A stretch of DNA of 64,000 bases from Achatina immaculata (lineage: Eukaryota; Mollusca; Gastropoda; Stylommatophora; Achatinidae). How positions within the stretch are numbered: the first letter of the stretch is position 1; every line of letters begins with the position of its first letter. The DNA lies in contig CM019716.1 in NCBI GenBank assembly GCA_009760885.1, positions 7,406,938 through 7,470,937 of the forward strand, in the 5' to 3' direction. The notes beneath the pieces were generated by a model, which did not search any database, was not told the origin of the DNA, and saw nothing but the letters and a program-made list of their open reading frames with translations. Shown piece by piece: positions 33,401 to 45,526 of this stretch. The position numbers and the translations under genes were made by a program.

Positions 33401-34652
33401 AGCCGCCACTACTACTATTACTGCTGGTGCTGCTACTACTAGATCTGCTACTGCTGCTGCTACTACTACTACTATTACTACTACTACTACTACTACTACT
33501 GTTACTACTACTACTGTTACTACTACTACTACTGCTGCTGCTACTAGTGCTATTACTACTACTGTCGCTGTTACTACTATTACTACTACTAATTGCTACT
33601 ACTACTACAGCTACTACTAATTACCACTACTAACTGCTACTGCTACTACTAATTACTCCTACTAAATACTACTATTAACTACTACTACTAATTACTACTA
33701 CTAACTACTAGTACTACTAATTACAACTACTAACTACTACTGCTACTACTAATTACCACTACTAACTGCTACTGCTACAACTACTGCTACTACTAATTAC
33801 TACTACTAATTACTACTAATAATTACTGCTACTAACTGCTACTACTACTAATTATCACTACTAACTACTACTGCTACTACTAATTACTACTACTAAGTAC
33901 TACTGCTACTACTAATTACTACTACTAACTACTACTACTACTACTACAACTGCTACTACTAATTACTACTATTAATTACTACTACTATTATTACTACTAC
34001 TACTGCTACTACTACTGCTAATTACTACTACTATTATTACTACTACTACTGCTACTACTACTGCTAATTACTACTACTACTAATTACTACTACTATTACT
34101 ACTACTACTACTACTACTATTACTACTACTACTACTAACTACTACTACTACTATTAACTACTACTGCTACTACCACTAATTACTACTGCTACTACTACTA
34201 CTACTGCTACTATTACTACTAATTACTTCTACTACTACTACTAATATTACTACTACAAACTACTAGTACTACTACAAACTACTACTACTACTACTACTAA
34301 CTACTACAGCTACTATCACTAATTACTACTACTAATTACTACTACTACTACTACAACTACTAATTACTACTACTACTACTAACTACTACTACCATTAACT
34401 ACTACTGTTACTATCACTAATTACTAATACTACTACTACTAACTATTACTACTAATTACTTTTACTACTACTACTACGACTACTAACTACTACTACTACT
34501 ACTACTAATTGCTACTTCTAACTACTACTGCTACTACTAAATACTACTACTGCTACTACTACTACTACTTGCTACTACTACTACTACTACTAACTACCAT
34601 TGCTACTACCACTAATTACTACTATACTATTACTAACTATTACTACTAATTA
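33401..34652. repeat. TAC microsatellite, duplication unit A
   Basis: 1.25 kb of TAC/ACT triplets with AATTAC and AACTAC variants. It ends abruptly at the second 35-bp array, marking the duplication junction. Confidence 0.96.
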
Positions 34653-34943
34653 CTGCCTACAGTGCGCAGTCTGGGTGTAGCTAGACACTGCCTACGGTGC
34701 GCAGTCTGGGTGTAGCTAGACACTGCCTACAGTGCGCAGTCTGGGTGTAGCTAGACACTGCCTACAGTGCGCAGTCTGGGTGTAGCTAGACACTGCCTAC
34801 GGTGCGCAGTCTGGGTGTAGCTAGACACTGCCTACGGTGCGCAGTCTGGGTGTAGCTAGACACTGCCTACAGTGCGCAGTCTGGGTGTAGCTAGACACTG
34901 CCTACAATGCGCAGTTTGGGTGTAGCTAGACACTGCCTACAAT
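34653..34943. repeat. 35-bp minisatellite, duplication unit B
   Basis: About eight units of the same 35-bp repeat as 32308-32728. Confidence 0.96.
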
Positions 34944-35615
34944 GCTCAGATACTCGCAGATCAAGGAAAATAGGTGCACTAATAACATGTTCGCTTCCTC
35001 TCTGTGTCTCAGTAGCTTACAGAATCGACTTCTTTTCACTGTTTTTCTTTCTAGTTCAATAAGAGGATTCAATTCCACACACATATTTCACACTTTGATT
35101 ATTAAATGGAGGAATTAGAAAAATCCATAACATCAACATAGCAATCAACCAGAAATGTGCATATCATCAAATGACCACTCAAAAATGTCAATATTTTCAG
35201 CCAATCCAACAGCGTCATTAACGAACCAATCAGTAATATTATTTTTTATTAGCTGACCAATAACCAACTTTCGTATAATCAATAAACATCAGATATGTAA
35301 ACGTATTTGATAAATGAAAATAGGTTCCACAGCGTGAACGCTACAGAGAGAAGCCTCTTTTAACACAAGAACAAGAAAGATAGGAAAATTGGGCTGTGGT
35401 TCCATATTTATAGTCTCGGCTGCAGACCTCAAAGGATCGCGACTGCGACCTTTGAGGGGCAGATTTTCATGTAGATCAGTTTCTTTTTAATTCTTTTGAA
35501 GTAGATTACTTTGATAATGCTACAAAAAGCTGTTATGCTCTCTTGAAATAATAACGTGTTTTATATTGCTACTTTTAGAATTATTACAAACAGCTTCTGC
35601 TACTGTTGCTGATAC
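34944..35615. repeat. Unique segment of duplication unit B
   Basis: Direct copy of 32729-33400, including the hairpin at 35427-35457. Confidence 0.93.
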
Positions 35616-35759
35616 AGCCGCCATTACTACTATTACTACTACTACTACTACTACTGCTACTACTACTAATTACTACTACTGCTAGTACTACTACTACTAC
35701 TAATTATTACTACTACTAATTACTACGACTACTACTACTACTATTAACTACTACTGCTG

Positions 35760-35795
<36 letters not shown>

Positions 35796-35971
35796 ACTAT
35801 TACTACTAAGTACTACTACTACTACTACTGACTACTGCTGCTACTACCACTAATTAATACTACTACTATTATTACTACTGGTACTACAACTACTGACTAC
35901 AACTACTACTACTACTATACTAACTACTAATGCTACTACTACTACTACTACTACTACTGCTACTGCTACTG

Positions 35972-36010
<39 letters not shown>

Positions 36011-36425
36011 TTACTACTGCTACTACTACTACTACTACTACTACTACTAACTATTACTACTAATTACTACTACTACTATACTAACTACTAATGCTACTAC
36101 TACTACTACTAACTAACTAACTACTACTACTAACTACTACTATTAACTACTACTGCTACTACTACTACTACTATACTAACTATTACTGCTACTACTACTA
36201 CTAACTACTATTACTAACCACTACTACTACTACTACTAATTACTATTATTATTACTACTACTACTAACTACTACTACTACTAATTACTATTACTACCACT
36301 ACTACTACTGCTACTAACTGCTACTACTACCAGGTACTACTAGTAACTACTACTACTACTACTACTGCTACTACTAACTACTACTACTGCTACTACTTCT
36401 ACTACTACTGTTACTACTGCTGCTG
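35616..36425. repeat. TAC microsatellite, duplication unit B
   Basis: About 0.8 kb of TAC triplets with variant pattern different from unit A, so the two have drifted or changed length independently. Confidence 0.95.
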
Positions 36426-37499
36426 CTGCTGCTGTTGATGCTATTACTTCTGCTGATACCACCACTGCACCTAATAATACTACACTCATACCCTAATTAC
36501 TACTATTACTACAACCATAGAACCACAACCGAACCACTATTACTTTTAAATCAAGAAATTCTACTACAACAGCAAACTCAAACGCTGATATTACTACTAC
36601 TACTACTACTACTACTGAAACTATCTATTACTTGCTACAAATGTACTTTGTTTCGCTTGGACTACAGCTACTTACTATATTATTACACTCATCTATTGTT
36701 TGTAGAATGTAAACAAAGCAGCAACTATAAGAAAAGTATAACTACACATTACCTTTCTCACTGGATGTTGCTGATGGATGCAATGTAGCAGTAAAGGCAA
36801 TATTCACCGCTGTAGAGAATCACAATCTTTATCAAACATTCACATTTGTCATTTGTTAGTCTTCACTACCACAAACCAAACCATCACACAGAATGTGAAA
36901 AAGTGGAAAAGGTAAACAATTAAAATATTTTATAATACATTACATTTGGTTTATCCAAATCAAAGAGTGTGAAATAGTACTGGATGGGGAAAAAAATGAC
37001 CAAAGAATGAAATAATCTTCTCTAGGCAAAGATTTGTCTAGAAATGAAACTCACCTGACAGAAAAGCGTAGATTCAGAAAGCCAACTACACGGGTGTGCC
37101 GGCAAAAAGCGAAAAAAAGATACAAAAGTGCAGAAAAGCAACATCGGAGCAGGAGAGTGGGAGGGAGAGAGAAATCTGGTGGAAATATTTTCGAGGAGGG
37201 GGAGAGGGGAGGGGCAGGAACGTACAAAGAAAAAAGTTACAAAGAAAAAGAAAGAACCATAAGCGAGTTCTGCGCAAAACATCTTCCTCTGTTTATCTCC
37301 CTTTGGTTCTCTCTTCTCCTGCAGGTAAGTTTCATCCTCGCTAAGTTACCTGTGATCTATAAGAGTTATGGCCCTTATAAGGCAGGAGTAAGGAGGAGCG
37401 TAAAAGAAAAGAGAAGGTAACCTCCTAACTAACTCCTGTCTCAACTACTTAGTCTTGTCTTTTCTCTCACTCAGGCTCGGCGCACGTTCGCCGGCGCGA
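36426..37499. other. Unassigned DNA
   Basis: The first 200 bp look like decayed TAC repeat. The frame at 37034-37420 (128 codons) is basic in its first half, has a hydrophobic patch later and overlaps other open frames; it is not recognised. TTCTCCTGCAG followed by GTAAGT at 37313-37328 fits splice consensus in both senses but has no coding support. Confidence 0.45.
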
Positions 37500-38050
37500 G
37501 ATTAGCTTACTACTGAGCTGCTGGCGTTATTTGTTTGTTATAAAAGCTTACTACTGATCATAGAGCTGCTGGCGTTATTTGTTTGTTATAAAAGCTTATT
37601 CTGAGCTGCCGACGTTATTTGTTTGTTATCTTCTTCTTCTTCGTTCGCAATTTGTTTGTTATAAAAGCTTACTACTGATCATAGAGCTGCTGGCGTTATT
37701 TGTTTGTTATAAAAGCTTATTCTGAGCTGCCGACGTTATTTGTTTGTTATAAAAGCTTATTCTGAGCTGCCGACGTTATTTGTTTGTTATAAAAGCTTAT
37801 TCTGAGCTGCCGACGTTATTTGTTTGTTATAAAAGCTTATTCTGAGCTGCCGACGTTATTTGTTTGTTATAAAAGCTTATTCTGAGTTGCTGACGTTATT
37901 TGTTTGTTATAAAAGCTTATTCTGAGCTGCCGACGTTATTTGTTTGTTATAAAAGCTTATTCTGAGTTGCTGACGTTATTTGTTTGTTATAAAAGCTTTT
38001 CTGAGCTGCTGACGTTATTTGTTTGTTATAAAAGCTTACTACTGATTGCT
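37500..38050. repeat. 40-bp minisatellite with a 20-bp LINE-end insertion
   Basis: Units TTCTGAGCTGCCGACGTTAT plus TTGTTTGTTATAAAAGCTTA, each with a HindIII site; about 13 units. The left units have an ACTACTGATCATAGAGCTGC variant. Position 37630-37649 is foreign sequence. Confidence 0.95.
37630..37649 (-). mobile_element. 20-bp retrotransposed LINE 3' terminus with 13-bp target duplication
   Basis: CTTCTTCTTCTTCGTTCGCA is identical to the end of the RNase H LINE at 51840-51859. ATTTGTTTGTTAT stands immediately before it (37617-37629) and immediately after it (37650-37662), and removing the insert plus one copy restores the 40-bp array unit. The simplest reading is target-primed reverse transcription that aborted after about 20 bases. 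Confidence 0.8.
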
Positions 38051-38061
38051 AAAAGTGAAGG

Positions 38062-38830
38062 GGAGCTATAGGCTCTTCTGGTCATCGTGGTTCGTGAAAG
38101 TAAAACTAAAGGTCTCAGCCTGAACAAAAAGAAGACTGAAGTGATGGTCATCTCAAAGAAAAGAATACCACCAAAATGTAGCATTTACCATCAATGGCAC
38201 AGAACTGACACACATTGTAAGATTCAAGTACTTAGGAACAATTATAACAACTGATGGGAAATGTCACAATAAAATAAAAAGCAGATGTTCTCAGGCCAAG
38301 TCAGCATTCCAGAAAATGAGAAACATCATGTGCAACAGATCGATATCAGTGGAAACAAGATTCCGAGTACTTAAGTGTTACGTCGAGCCATTTTGTTTTA
38401 TGGATGTGAAGCATGGTCTATGAATAAGAGAGTACAGCGAGAAATGGAGGCCATGGAAATGTCGTTTATAAGAAGGATGTTGAAGGTACCATGAACAGTT
38501 AAGAAAACCAACGAAGAAGTGTTAAGAGAGGCTGGAGTTATAAAACAAATTATAGCAAAGATCAGAGGCAGACAAGCGAGATTTATAGGACATTTCCTGA
38601 GAAGAGGAAAATTGGAACACACTGTGGCAAGTGGAAAATTTGAGAGAAGAAGAGACAGAGGAAGCCAGAGAGAGAGAAAGAGAAGTTACTGGACGGGGTG
38701 TCAGTGTGGCTAGGAAGAAAGTCACCGCCGGATCTCATGATAACGCAAAAGACGGGGACTTGTGGAGAGAAATGATCGCCTACGCCACGCGGCACTTAGA
38801 ATTAGAATTAGAATTAGAATTAGAGCTAAT
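38062..38830 (+). pseudogene. LINE RT thumb to 3' end (family E, copy 1)
   Basis: Encodes KVKLKGLSLNKKKTEVMVIS, IVRFKYLGTIITTDGKCHNK, LFYGCEAWSMNKRVQREMEA, FIRRMLKVP, GRQARFIGHFLRRGKLEHT and DGVSVWLGRKS remains, ending in RDLWREMIAYATRHLE. At least five frame changes or stops. It ends in a TTAGAA hexamer repeat (38796-38828). The best preserved relative is at 58716-59330. Confidence 0.82.
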
Positions 38831-39382
38831 GTTGAGTAAGATTGTTGGTGAAAGACAAAAACCTGTCGTTTCCCCCCCCCCTTTCTCTCTCTCTTTCACA
38901 GAGGCAGGGCCTCTCAAAGTAAGTTTTTAAGCTAGTGTCAAACTCCCACACCCCACCCCGCTTAGCTGTTTTCATTCACTACCCCCTCTCCCCTCCCCCC
39001 TCCCCCCAATCGCGAGGCCCATCCAGCACAAGCTGGACCCCCTTCTCCCCTCTCCCAGAGGGCCTGTACATAGTTTTATATGAGTATCAACGAAACAGAT
39101 GGAACGCTGAGATTGCTGGAAGCTTTGTGGAGAAGTTCTTCTGCCAGGCAGACAGGCAAGCAGGCCTAGACAGGCAAAACAGACAGACATGCGCGGAGCA
39201 GAAGGAGAGAATGAATGAATGATCTGTATTTTCGAAGGGTGGAGTTTTGGGCACGTATGTCTTTTATCTTTCATTCTTGCCACATATTCGATTTATTACA
39301 AGTATACAGATTACATTAATTCTCTCTCTATCTCTCTCTCTCTCTCTGTCACAGAAAGAGACAGCCACAGAAAGAGACAGAA

Positions 39383-39413
<31 letters not shown>

Positions 39414-40236
39414 TCTGGTGGCCGAACTTTATAATCGTCATCGTTTTCCTTCGGCCATTGTCATACAAAATTTTGATCATTTTTGATAAAAAAAAAAAAA
39501 TCAAAGAAAATTAAATTCAGTTTAAACGGTAGCACTAATGTGTCAGCACAAATCTGTCAAAGTCACATTAGTGACACATTCATTATTGACAACTACGTAA
39601 TCTTTAGGTAGCTGTTTGCTGGACTTCTGGTCAAGATGGCGGGTGCATAACGACGGGTAAACTGCGTAATGCTATATCAAGCTAGCAGATGTTTTCCACG
39701 CAGGTCTGACCCGCTTTGTGCCCGAATGTGTCAGTTTACGCGGGCATGTAGCAGCTCTCTGAGGACAACACTGGCAGCGGGAACTGTTGTATTTTTTGTC
39801 TGTGTCGTCCACCTTGTGGTCATGTTTTGATATGAACTCCGTGCGAGACTTCCGCCGCCGCTACGGAATACGTGCTGCATGGTTGATAATGAGTCCAACA
39901 GCGGAAAGAACAAGAACTAAATATAAACAGACAAACAAACGTTCAAGGGATAGAAAGAAGAACTTGTTTTTTTTTCTCGAAGGAAATGGTTTAGCGCGCG
40001 TTACCCAAAACCAGTGTGTGACTGGTTGCACCAACAGGCGCGTGCTTCAGTTGGTGTTGGAAGGGAAGGCGGAATACGTATGGGAATGGCCAGAATGCGG
40101 GAATCCCAGTCTCTGATTATGGCTACGGTTACAGTTATTTGTTACGGTTACACTTGTTTGTTACATAAAATGTATATGTAAAAAAAATCTCTGCATTTAA
40201 ATCGCGAATGATAAAATAATCAGGTCATTTTTGTTT
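38831..40236. other. Unassigned DNA
   Basis: C-rich tracts at 38872-38883 and 38970-39010, CT then GA tracts at 39321-39412. AAGATGGCGGG at 39634 resembles a YY1-type site, alone and unsupported. Short frames at 39787-40116 and its reverse shadow are not recognised. Confidence 0.45.
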
Positions 40237-41057
40237 GCCTGTAAGGTGGCTGTTGTGTGGCAGTAAGGTGGCTGTTGTGTGGCTGTTGTGTGGCTGTTAG
40301 GTGGCTGTTGTGTGGCTGTTAGGTGGCTGTTGTGTGGCTGTTAGGTGGCTGTTGTGTGGCTGTTAGGTGGCTGGTGTGTGGCAGTAAGGTGGCTGTTCTG
40401 TGCCAGTAAAGTGGCTGTTGTGTGGCAGTAAGCTTGCTGTTGTGTGGCTTTTAGGTGACTGTGTGTGGCAGTAAGGTGGCTGTTCTGTGCCAGTAAGGCG
40501 GCTGTTGTGTGGCAGTAAGTTGCTGTTGTGTGACAGTAAGGTGGCTTGTGTGTGACTGTAAGGTGGCTGTTGTATGGCGGTAAGGTGGCTGGTGTGTGGC
40601 TTTAGGTGGCTGTTGTGTAACAGTAAGATAGCTGTTGTGTGGCAGGAAGCTTGCTGTTGTGTAACTGTAAGGTGGCTGTTGTGTGACAGTAAGGTGGCTA
40701 TTGTGTGGCAGTAAGCTTTCTGTTGTGTGACTGTAAGGTGGCTGTTGTGTGACAGTAAGGTGGCTGTTGTGTGACAGTAAGGTGGCTGTTGTGTGACAGT
40801 AAGGTGGCTGTTGTGTGGCAGTAAGGTGGCTGTTGTGTGGCTTTAGGTGGCTGTTGTGTGACAGTAATATGGCTGTTGTGTGGCAGTAAGCTTGCTGTTG
40901 TGTGACTGTAAGGTGGCTGGTGTGTGACAGTAAGGTGGCTATTGTGTAGCAGTAAGCTTACTGTTGTGTGACTGTAAGGTGGCTGGTGTGTGACAGTAAG
41001 GTGGCTGTTGTGTGGCAATAAGGTGGCTGTTGTGTGGCTGTAAGGTGGCTGATGTAT
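40237..41057. repeat. 22-bp minisatellite, about 37 units
   Basis: Units GTAAGGTGGCTGTTGTGTGR plus CA, with 18- to 22-bp forms. Reverse frame 40698-41018 reading HNSHLTVTQQPPYCHTT is due to the array. Confidence 0.95.
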
Positions 41058-41476
41058 AACTATATAATTAACAAATTAGAACGTGCTCTGTTAGTGTCTT
41101 TTCTTGGAAAGTGTTCTGTTTATTTTTTTGTCCAGCTCAACATGATGCATGAATTCATCATCTTCACGGCTACACCAGCTCTCAAGAGCTTCTCGCTGCT
41201 GGTGTATAGAACCATTCCAATGAACCCGGGGGCCTCGCTCGGCGAATTACAGGCCACGAGCGGCGGGGCCCTTGCTCTCGTTGTTGCCAGGTTGTAAACA
41301 GCTGCTTGTCAGGCCAGCGTGGCGGAGGTTTTAAGAAGTACATAATCAGAAATAACTCATTCTTCGCTAGAGTTGGCTCAATGCGCGTGCATTACCTGGC
41401 AAGCTGTGCCTAGTTATTTCGTGTGCGGTGCAGTCTAAATATATAGGAAAAGGTGGGGGGAGGGGGGGAGGCAGAA

Positions 41477-41515
<39 letters not shown>

Positions 41516-41618
41516 TATATATAAATTAAAAACAGCTTCACGAAGGAAAGTTTACTTGTATTTGGATAAGATCTCCTAAGGTATTGTTATGATTATAAGA
41601 ATAGCATCTTGAGAGAAG

Positions 41619-41680
<62 letters not shown>

Positions 41681-41819
41681 CCAGATAGACAGAGAGAGAA
41701 AATTTATTGACACCCGCAAAAAACTATATAGATTTGTACAACGGTGTCAAACATGCGGCCCACCTTGCTTTAATGCGGATGAGGTCAGTGAAATTCTGTT
41801 CGCTTCACAAGCGTATATA
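41058..41819. other. Unassigned DNA with GA tracts and a hairpin
   Basis: Inverted repeat TACACCAGC / GCTGGTGTA at 41171-41206. A GC-rich patch at 41226-41275. GA tracts at 41479-41512 and 41625-41668. No gene. Confidence 0.5.
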
Positions 41820-43159
41820 CGAGGGGAAGTCACTAAGTAACTCGCAAATTGAAACATTTTATCAGTGGCAGTTGTCAGATAGTATTTAAATATATCCTTA
41901 GATAGTACCATGTTTCAAATTTATAACAGTTGTATGAAGAGGGCGCTGGGAGTTACGTGCGCATGCGCAAAGCAATAACAAAATGGCTACCCAACTGTTA
42001 GTGTATACCAAAGAAGAACAGAGAAGTGTAGTCCGAATTTTGTGGGCTAAAGGACATTCATAAGGAAATGATTACAGTTTATGCTGAAAAGTGTTTATCA
42101 CGTAAAGCGGTCTATAACTGGGTAAAATAATTTTCTCAGAGACGCACCGAAATTGTTGACAAAGTCTGACTTGGCCGTCCTGTTCAGATTGCAACAGAAG
42201 CGACTGTGCAACGTGTGAATGAGATTATCAGAGCTGATAGACGAGTAACGATAGACAGTGTAGCAAGTGCAATCGGATGTTCACATGGCTTAACCTACAG
42301 AATAATGCATGAGAAACAGAACTTTCGGAAAGGTTGCTCATGTTGGGTACCCCGAGATCTGAATGATGAACACAAAATGAACCGATTTGGTTTGTCATTG
42401 CAGCATCTCTCTCATTACGCATATGAAGGTGAAGACATGCTCCAAAGGATTATTACTGGAGACGAATCTTGGGTGCACCACTACCAACCCGAATCAAGAC
42501 GTGCCTCAATGCAGTGGAAACACCCGTCATCGCCATGCGCAAAAAAAAAAATCAAGATTACGCCTTCTGGGGGGAAGGTTATGCTGACAGTGTTCTGGGT
42601 TTATCAAGGAGTGTTGTTAACCATGTTCCATAAGTATGGTGACAGTGTGAATTCTGTATCGTACTTTGAAGTTCTGTCGATGCTACGGGATGCAATTCGA
42701 AGAAAATGTCCTGGTCTGTCGGCTAGAGGTGTGCTTCTCCTTCATGACAATGCCAGACCACATACGGCTCGGTTAACCCAAGAGAAAATTAGCCAGTTAT
42801 GTTGGGAGGTTCTTGAACATCCACCATATAGTCTTGACTTGGCTCCAAGTGATTTTCACCTGTTTGGTCCATTGAAAAACCACCTTGGCTGGAGAAGATT
42901 CTCGAGTGATGAAGAGGTGGAAACAGAAGTAAAAAAATGGTTCAGAAATCGGACTCCCGATTTGTACGCCATGGGTATTGCATCACTGATTACACGATGG
43001 GACAAATGTATCAGTGTTGGTGATTACGTTGAGAAACAGGGGAATAATGTAGGTTCAAAGATTAAAAGTTTTCAAAATTGCTGTCGCATTGAGTGTTTTT
43101 TGTTTTTGTTTTTTGTTTTTCTAACAGGCATTTGCGAGTTACTTAATGACTTCCCCTCA
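41820..43159 (+). mobile_element. mariner element with terminal inverted repeats
   Basis: Inverted termini of 30 bp, YGAGGGGAAGTCAYTAAGTA followed by ACTCGCAAAT, at 41820-41849 and 43130-43159, differ at only two positions. A TA stands outside each (41818-41819 and 43160-43161), the standard mariner target duplication. The total length of 1340 bp is normal for mariner. It encloses a damaged transposase gene. Confidence 0.92.
41983..43063 (+). pseudogene. mariner transposase, D,D34D type, frame-broken
   Basis: Cut-and-paste transposase of the Tc1/mariner superfamily, acting on its own terminal repeats. The start ATGGCTACCCAACTG gives TKEEQRSVVRILWAKGHS, then a stop and frame change; the next frame gives the helix-turn-helix region (AEKCLSRKAVYNWVK, stop, RRTEIVDKV, stop, LGRPVQIATE). 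From 42206 the frame is continuous: second HTH (VTIDSVASAIGCS), WVPRDLNDEHK (WVPHxL linker), TGDESWVHHYQPE (first Asp), LLHDNARPHTARL (second Asp), YSLDLAPSDFHLFGPLK (third Asp), with 34 residues between the last two catalytic Asp. The catalytic core is therefore intact, but the N-terminal DNA-binding part has three stops and one frameshift, so no active protein is expected. The frame also runs past the usual end near YVEK into the right terminus. Confidence 0.9.
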
Positions 43160-43163
43160 TATA

Positions 43164-43814
43164 TCTGTGTGTGTATGTGTGTGCGCGCGTGTATGTGTTC
43201 GTAAAATTGATGCCAGAACATGAAAAAAAACCGGAGATTAATTACGTGAGGGAGAAAAGTAGACACAGAGATATAAAAATAAACAGAACGTGCTGAACTT
43301 CTCAGTGAAGGAAACGAAACAAAAAAAACTGTTATAATGTTTATGAAGAGTTTTTTTTTAATTTTTAAAGAGAATTTTGTGTAATCGTTTGTTTTCATCA
43401 AGTTTCCTTGCAAGTTTCAGACAGAAATAGCAACACAACACTAGTTCTTTTTTATTTGGTAAATTTATGATCAAAATACTGTGTTGTTTTCTTTACATAG
43501 GCGAACATACAAATTTGTTACGTAATAATATACCATACAGGAATATAGTTTCCGAGTAGCATAATAGTCTGTGGGTTTTCGCAAAAGTTTATTTACAGAT
43601 TTTTAAAAATAATACAACCGAGTTTGCTTGTGTGGCTATGAGAATAAGAGAAATGTTTGACACATACTCCAGCAGCTAAAAATACACGCCTACACATACA
43701 CGTATAAGTCAGCACAAACTGACAGCATAACCCCAGAAACAAAACAAACCACGTGATAGCGTTGTAATACTGGCGACAGAGCTGCCTTAAACTGGAAGCT
43801 CTGGATTGTGAGAA
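43164..43814. other. Unassigned AT-rich DNA
   Basis: No feature beyond poly-T/A tracts. Confidence 0.5.
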
Positions 43815-44372
43815 CATTGAACCAGCCAGGGAAACTAAGAAATAATAAGACAAATCAAACAAATCATGAACCAGCGAGAGAAACTGTAAGAAATAATAAG
43901 AGAAATCAAACAAATCATGAACCAGCCAGAGAAACTGTAAGAAATAATAAGAGAAATCAAACAAATCATGAACCAGGCAGGGAACTGTAAGAAATAATAA
44001 GAGAAATCAAACAAATCATGAACCAGGCAGGGAACTGTAAGAAATAATAAGAGAAATCAAACAAATCATGAACCAGCCAGAGAAACTGTAAGAAATAATA
44101 AGAGAAATCAAACAAATCATGAACCAGCCAGAGAAACTGTAAGAAATAATAAGAGAAATCAAACAAATCATGAACCAGGCAGGGAACTGTAAGAAATAAT
44201 AAGAGAAATCAAACAAATCATGAACCAGGCAGGGAACTGTAAGAAATAATAAGAGAAATCAAACAAATCATGAACCAGCCAGAGAAACTGTAAGAAATAA
44301 TAAGAGAAATCAAACAAATCATGAACCAGGCAGGGAACTGTAAGAAATAACAAGAGAAACCAAAGACATAAA
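43815..44372. repeat. 50/51-bp minisatellite, about 11 units
   Basis: Units AACTGTAAGAAATAATAAGA, GAAATCAAACAAATCATGAA, CCAGGCAGGG (50 bp) or CCAGCCAGAGA (51 bp). The two length types occur in an irregular order. Reverse frames rich in FSYYFLQF are array artefacts. Confidence 0.95.
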
Positions 44373-44571
44373 GCTTGGATCTTCTGGCAGTTCGAGAAGC
44401 ACGGAAGACACTACAAGGATGAGGTATTGGCTTGAGAACGGACCATGCATATGCTGAGTTTTTTCCCGAGAATCATACTCTCTTGCTGAACAGCTCAAAT
44501 CATGGATATGAGTATCATCCATTCTTTCTACACGTCTCAGTAAAGTTTATCCTCATGATGTTGTCATGGAA

Positions 44572-44997
44572 AGAACCTCAGAACTCTACAGAACCTCAGT
44601 ACTCTACAGAACCTCAGCACTCTACAAAACCTCAGCACTCTACAGAACCTCAGCACTCTGCAGAACCTCAGCATTCTACAGAACCTCAGTACTCTACAGA
44701 ACCTCAGATCTCTACAGAACCTCAGCACTCTACAGAACCTCAGCACTCTGCAGAACCTCAGCATTCTACAGAACCTCAGCACTCTACAGAACCCCAGTAC
44801 TCTACAGAACCCCAGCACTCTACAGAACTTCAGCACTCTATAGAACCTCAGCATTCTACAGAACCTCAGCATTCTACAGAACCTCAGCACTCTACAGAAC
44901 CCCAGTACTCTACAGAACCCCAGCACTCTACAGAACCTTAGTACTCTACAGAACCCCAGCACTCTACAGAACCCTAGCACTCTACAGAACCTCAGAG
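44572..44997. repeat. 18-bp minisatellite, about 24 units
   Basis: Units GAACCTCAGCACTCTACA with GTACTC, GCATTC and ATCTC variants. Being 6 codons long, it keeps the frames PQHSTE (44432-44941), SALYRT (44566-45495) and reverse LGFCRV open. Nothing outside the array supports any of these as a protein. Confidence 0.95.
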
Positions 44998-45526
44998 CTG
45001 ATTATTTTATCTTGTCACGTGACGTTCATTATTATACTGTGGCAGGGGAGATGGAAACTGGTAATTTTTTTTTTCCGCATGTTTTGCATTAATTTGGTAA
45101 ATGTGACCTCCGCCTTTCATACTTCTGTAGTGATATCTTCGCGTGGCGAAAAGGGTGGTCGGATATGTAGATCTACCTCCTTGTTCTTGTTCTTCTTTCC
45201 TTCCTATCTTACTTCCATCCATCTCCTTGAACTGCGGTCTGGTGTTCTATACACTCAATGCGGGGAACGTGTTGAGGCACAGCGTCCTTTCGGATTGGGA
45301 GTGGGTTACAGCGGCTATTTTTTTCAGTCCTGTGGTGGAGTTCAAAAGCAGCTAATGTGTGATACTTCTTTAGCAGACTCCACCACCGGGGGGTGGGGGG
45401 TGGGGGTTGTGACGATCAATGTCACGTTGGTCAGGGTAGGCCCGTTACTGGGGGGAGGGAGGGGGAGGGTACCAGTGGAGAGGTGCGACAGGTAAGTTTT
45501 GGTCTGCCATCCCTATCAGAGCCGAA
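44998..45526. other. Unassigned DNA with G-rich patches
   Basis: G-rich runs at 45389-45408 and 45451-45467 (potential quadruplex). No gene. Confidence 0.5.

Noticed and set aside
37313..37328. Splice acceptor/donor pair TTCTCCTGCAG|GTAAGT
   Set aside because: Good consensus match but the surrounding frame is unrecognised and no exon partner is visible.
39537..39580. AATGTGTC...GACACATT inverted repeat as MITE ends
   Set aside because: Only 8-bp arms, no target duplication, chance is sufficient.
44566..45495. 309-codon frame through the 18-bp array and beyond
   Set aside because: Open only because the unit lacks stops; the downstream part has no recognisable domain and three alternative frames are also open.
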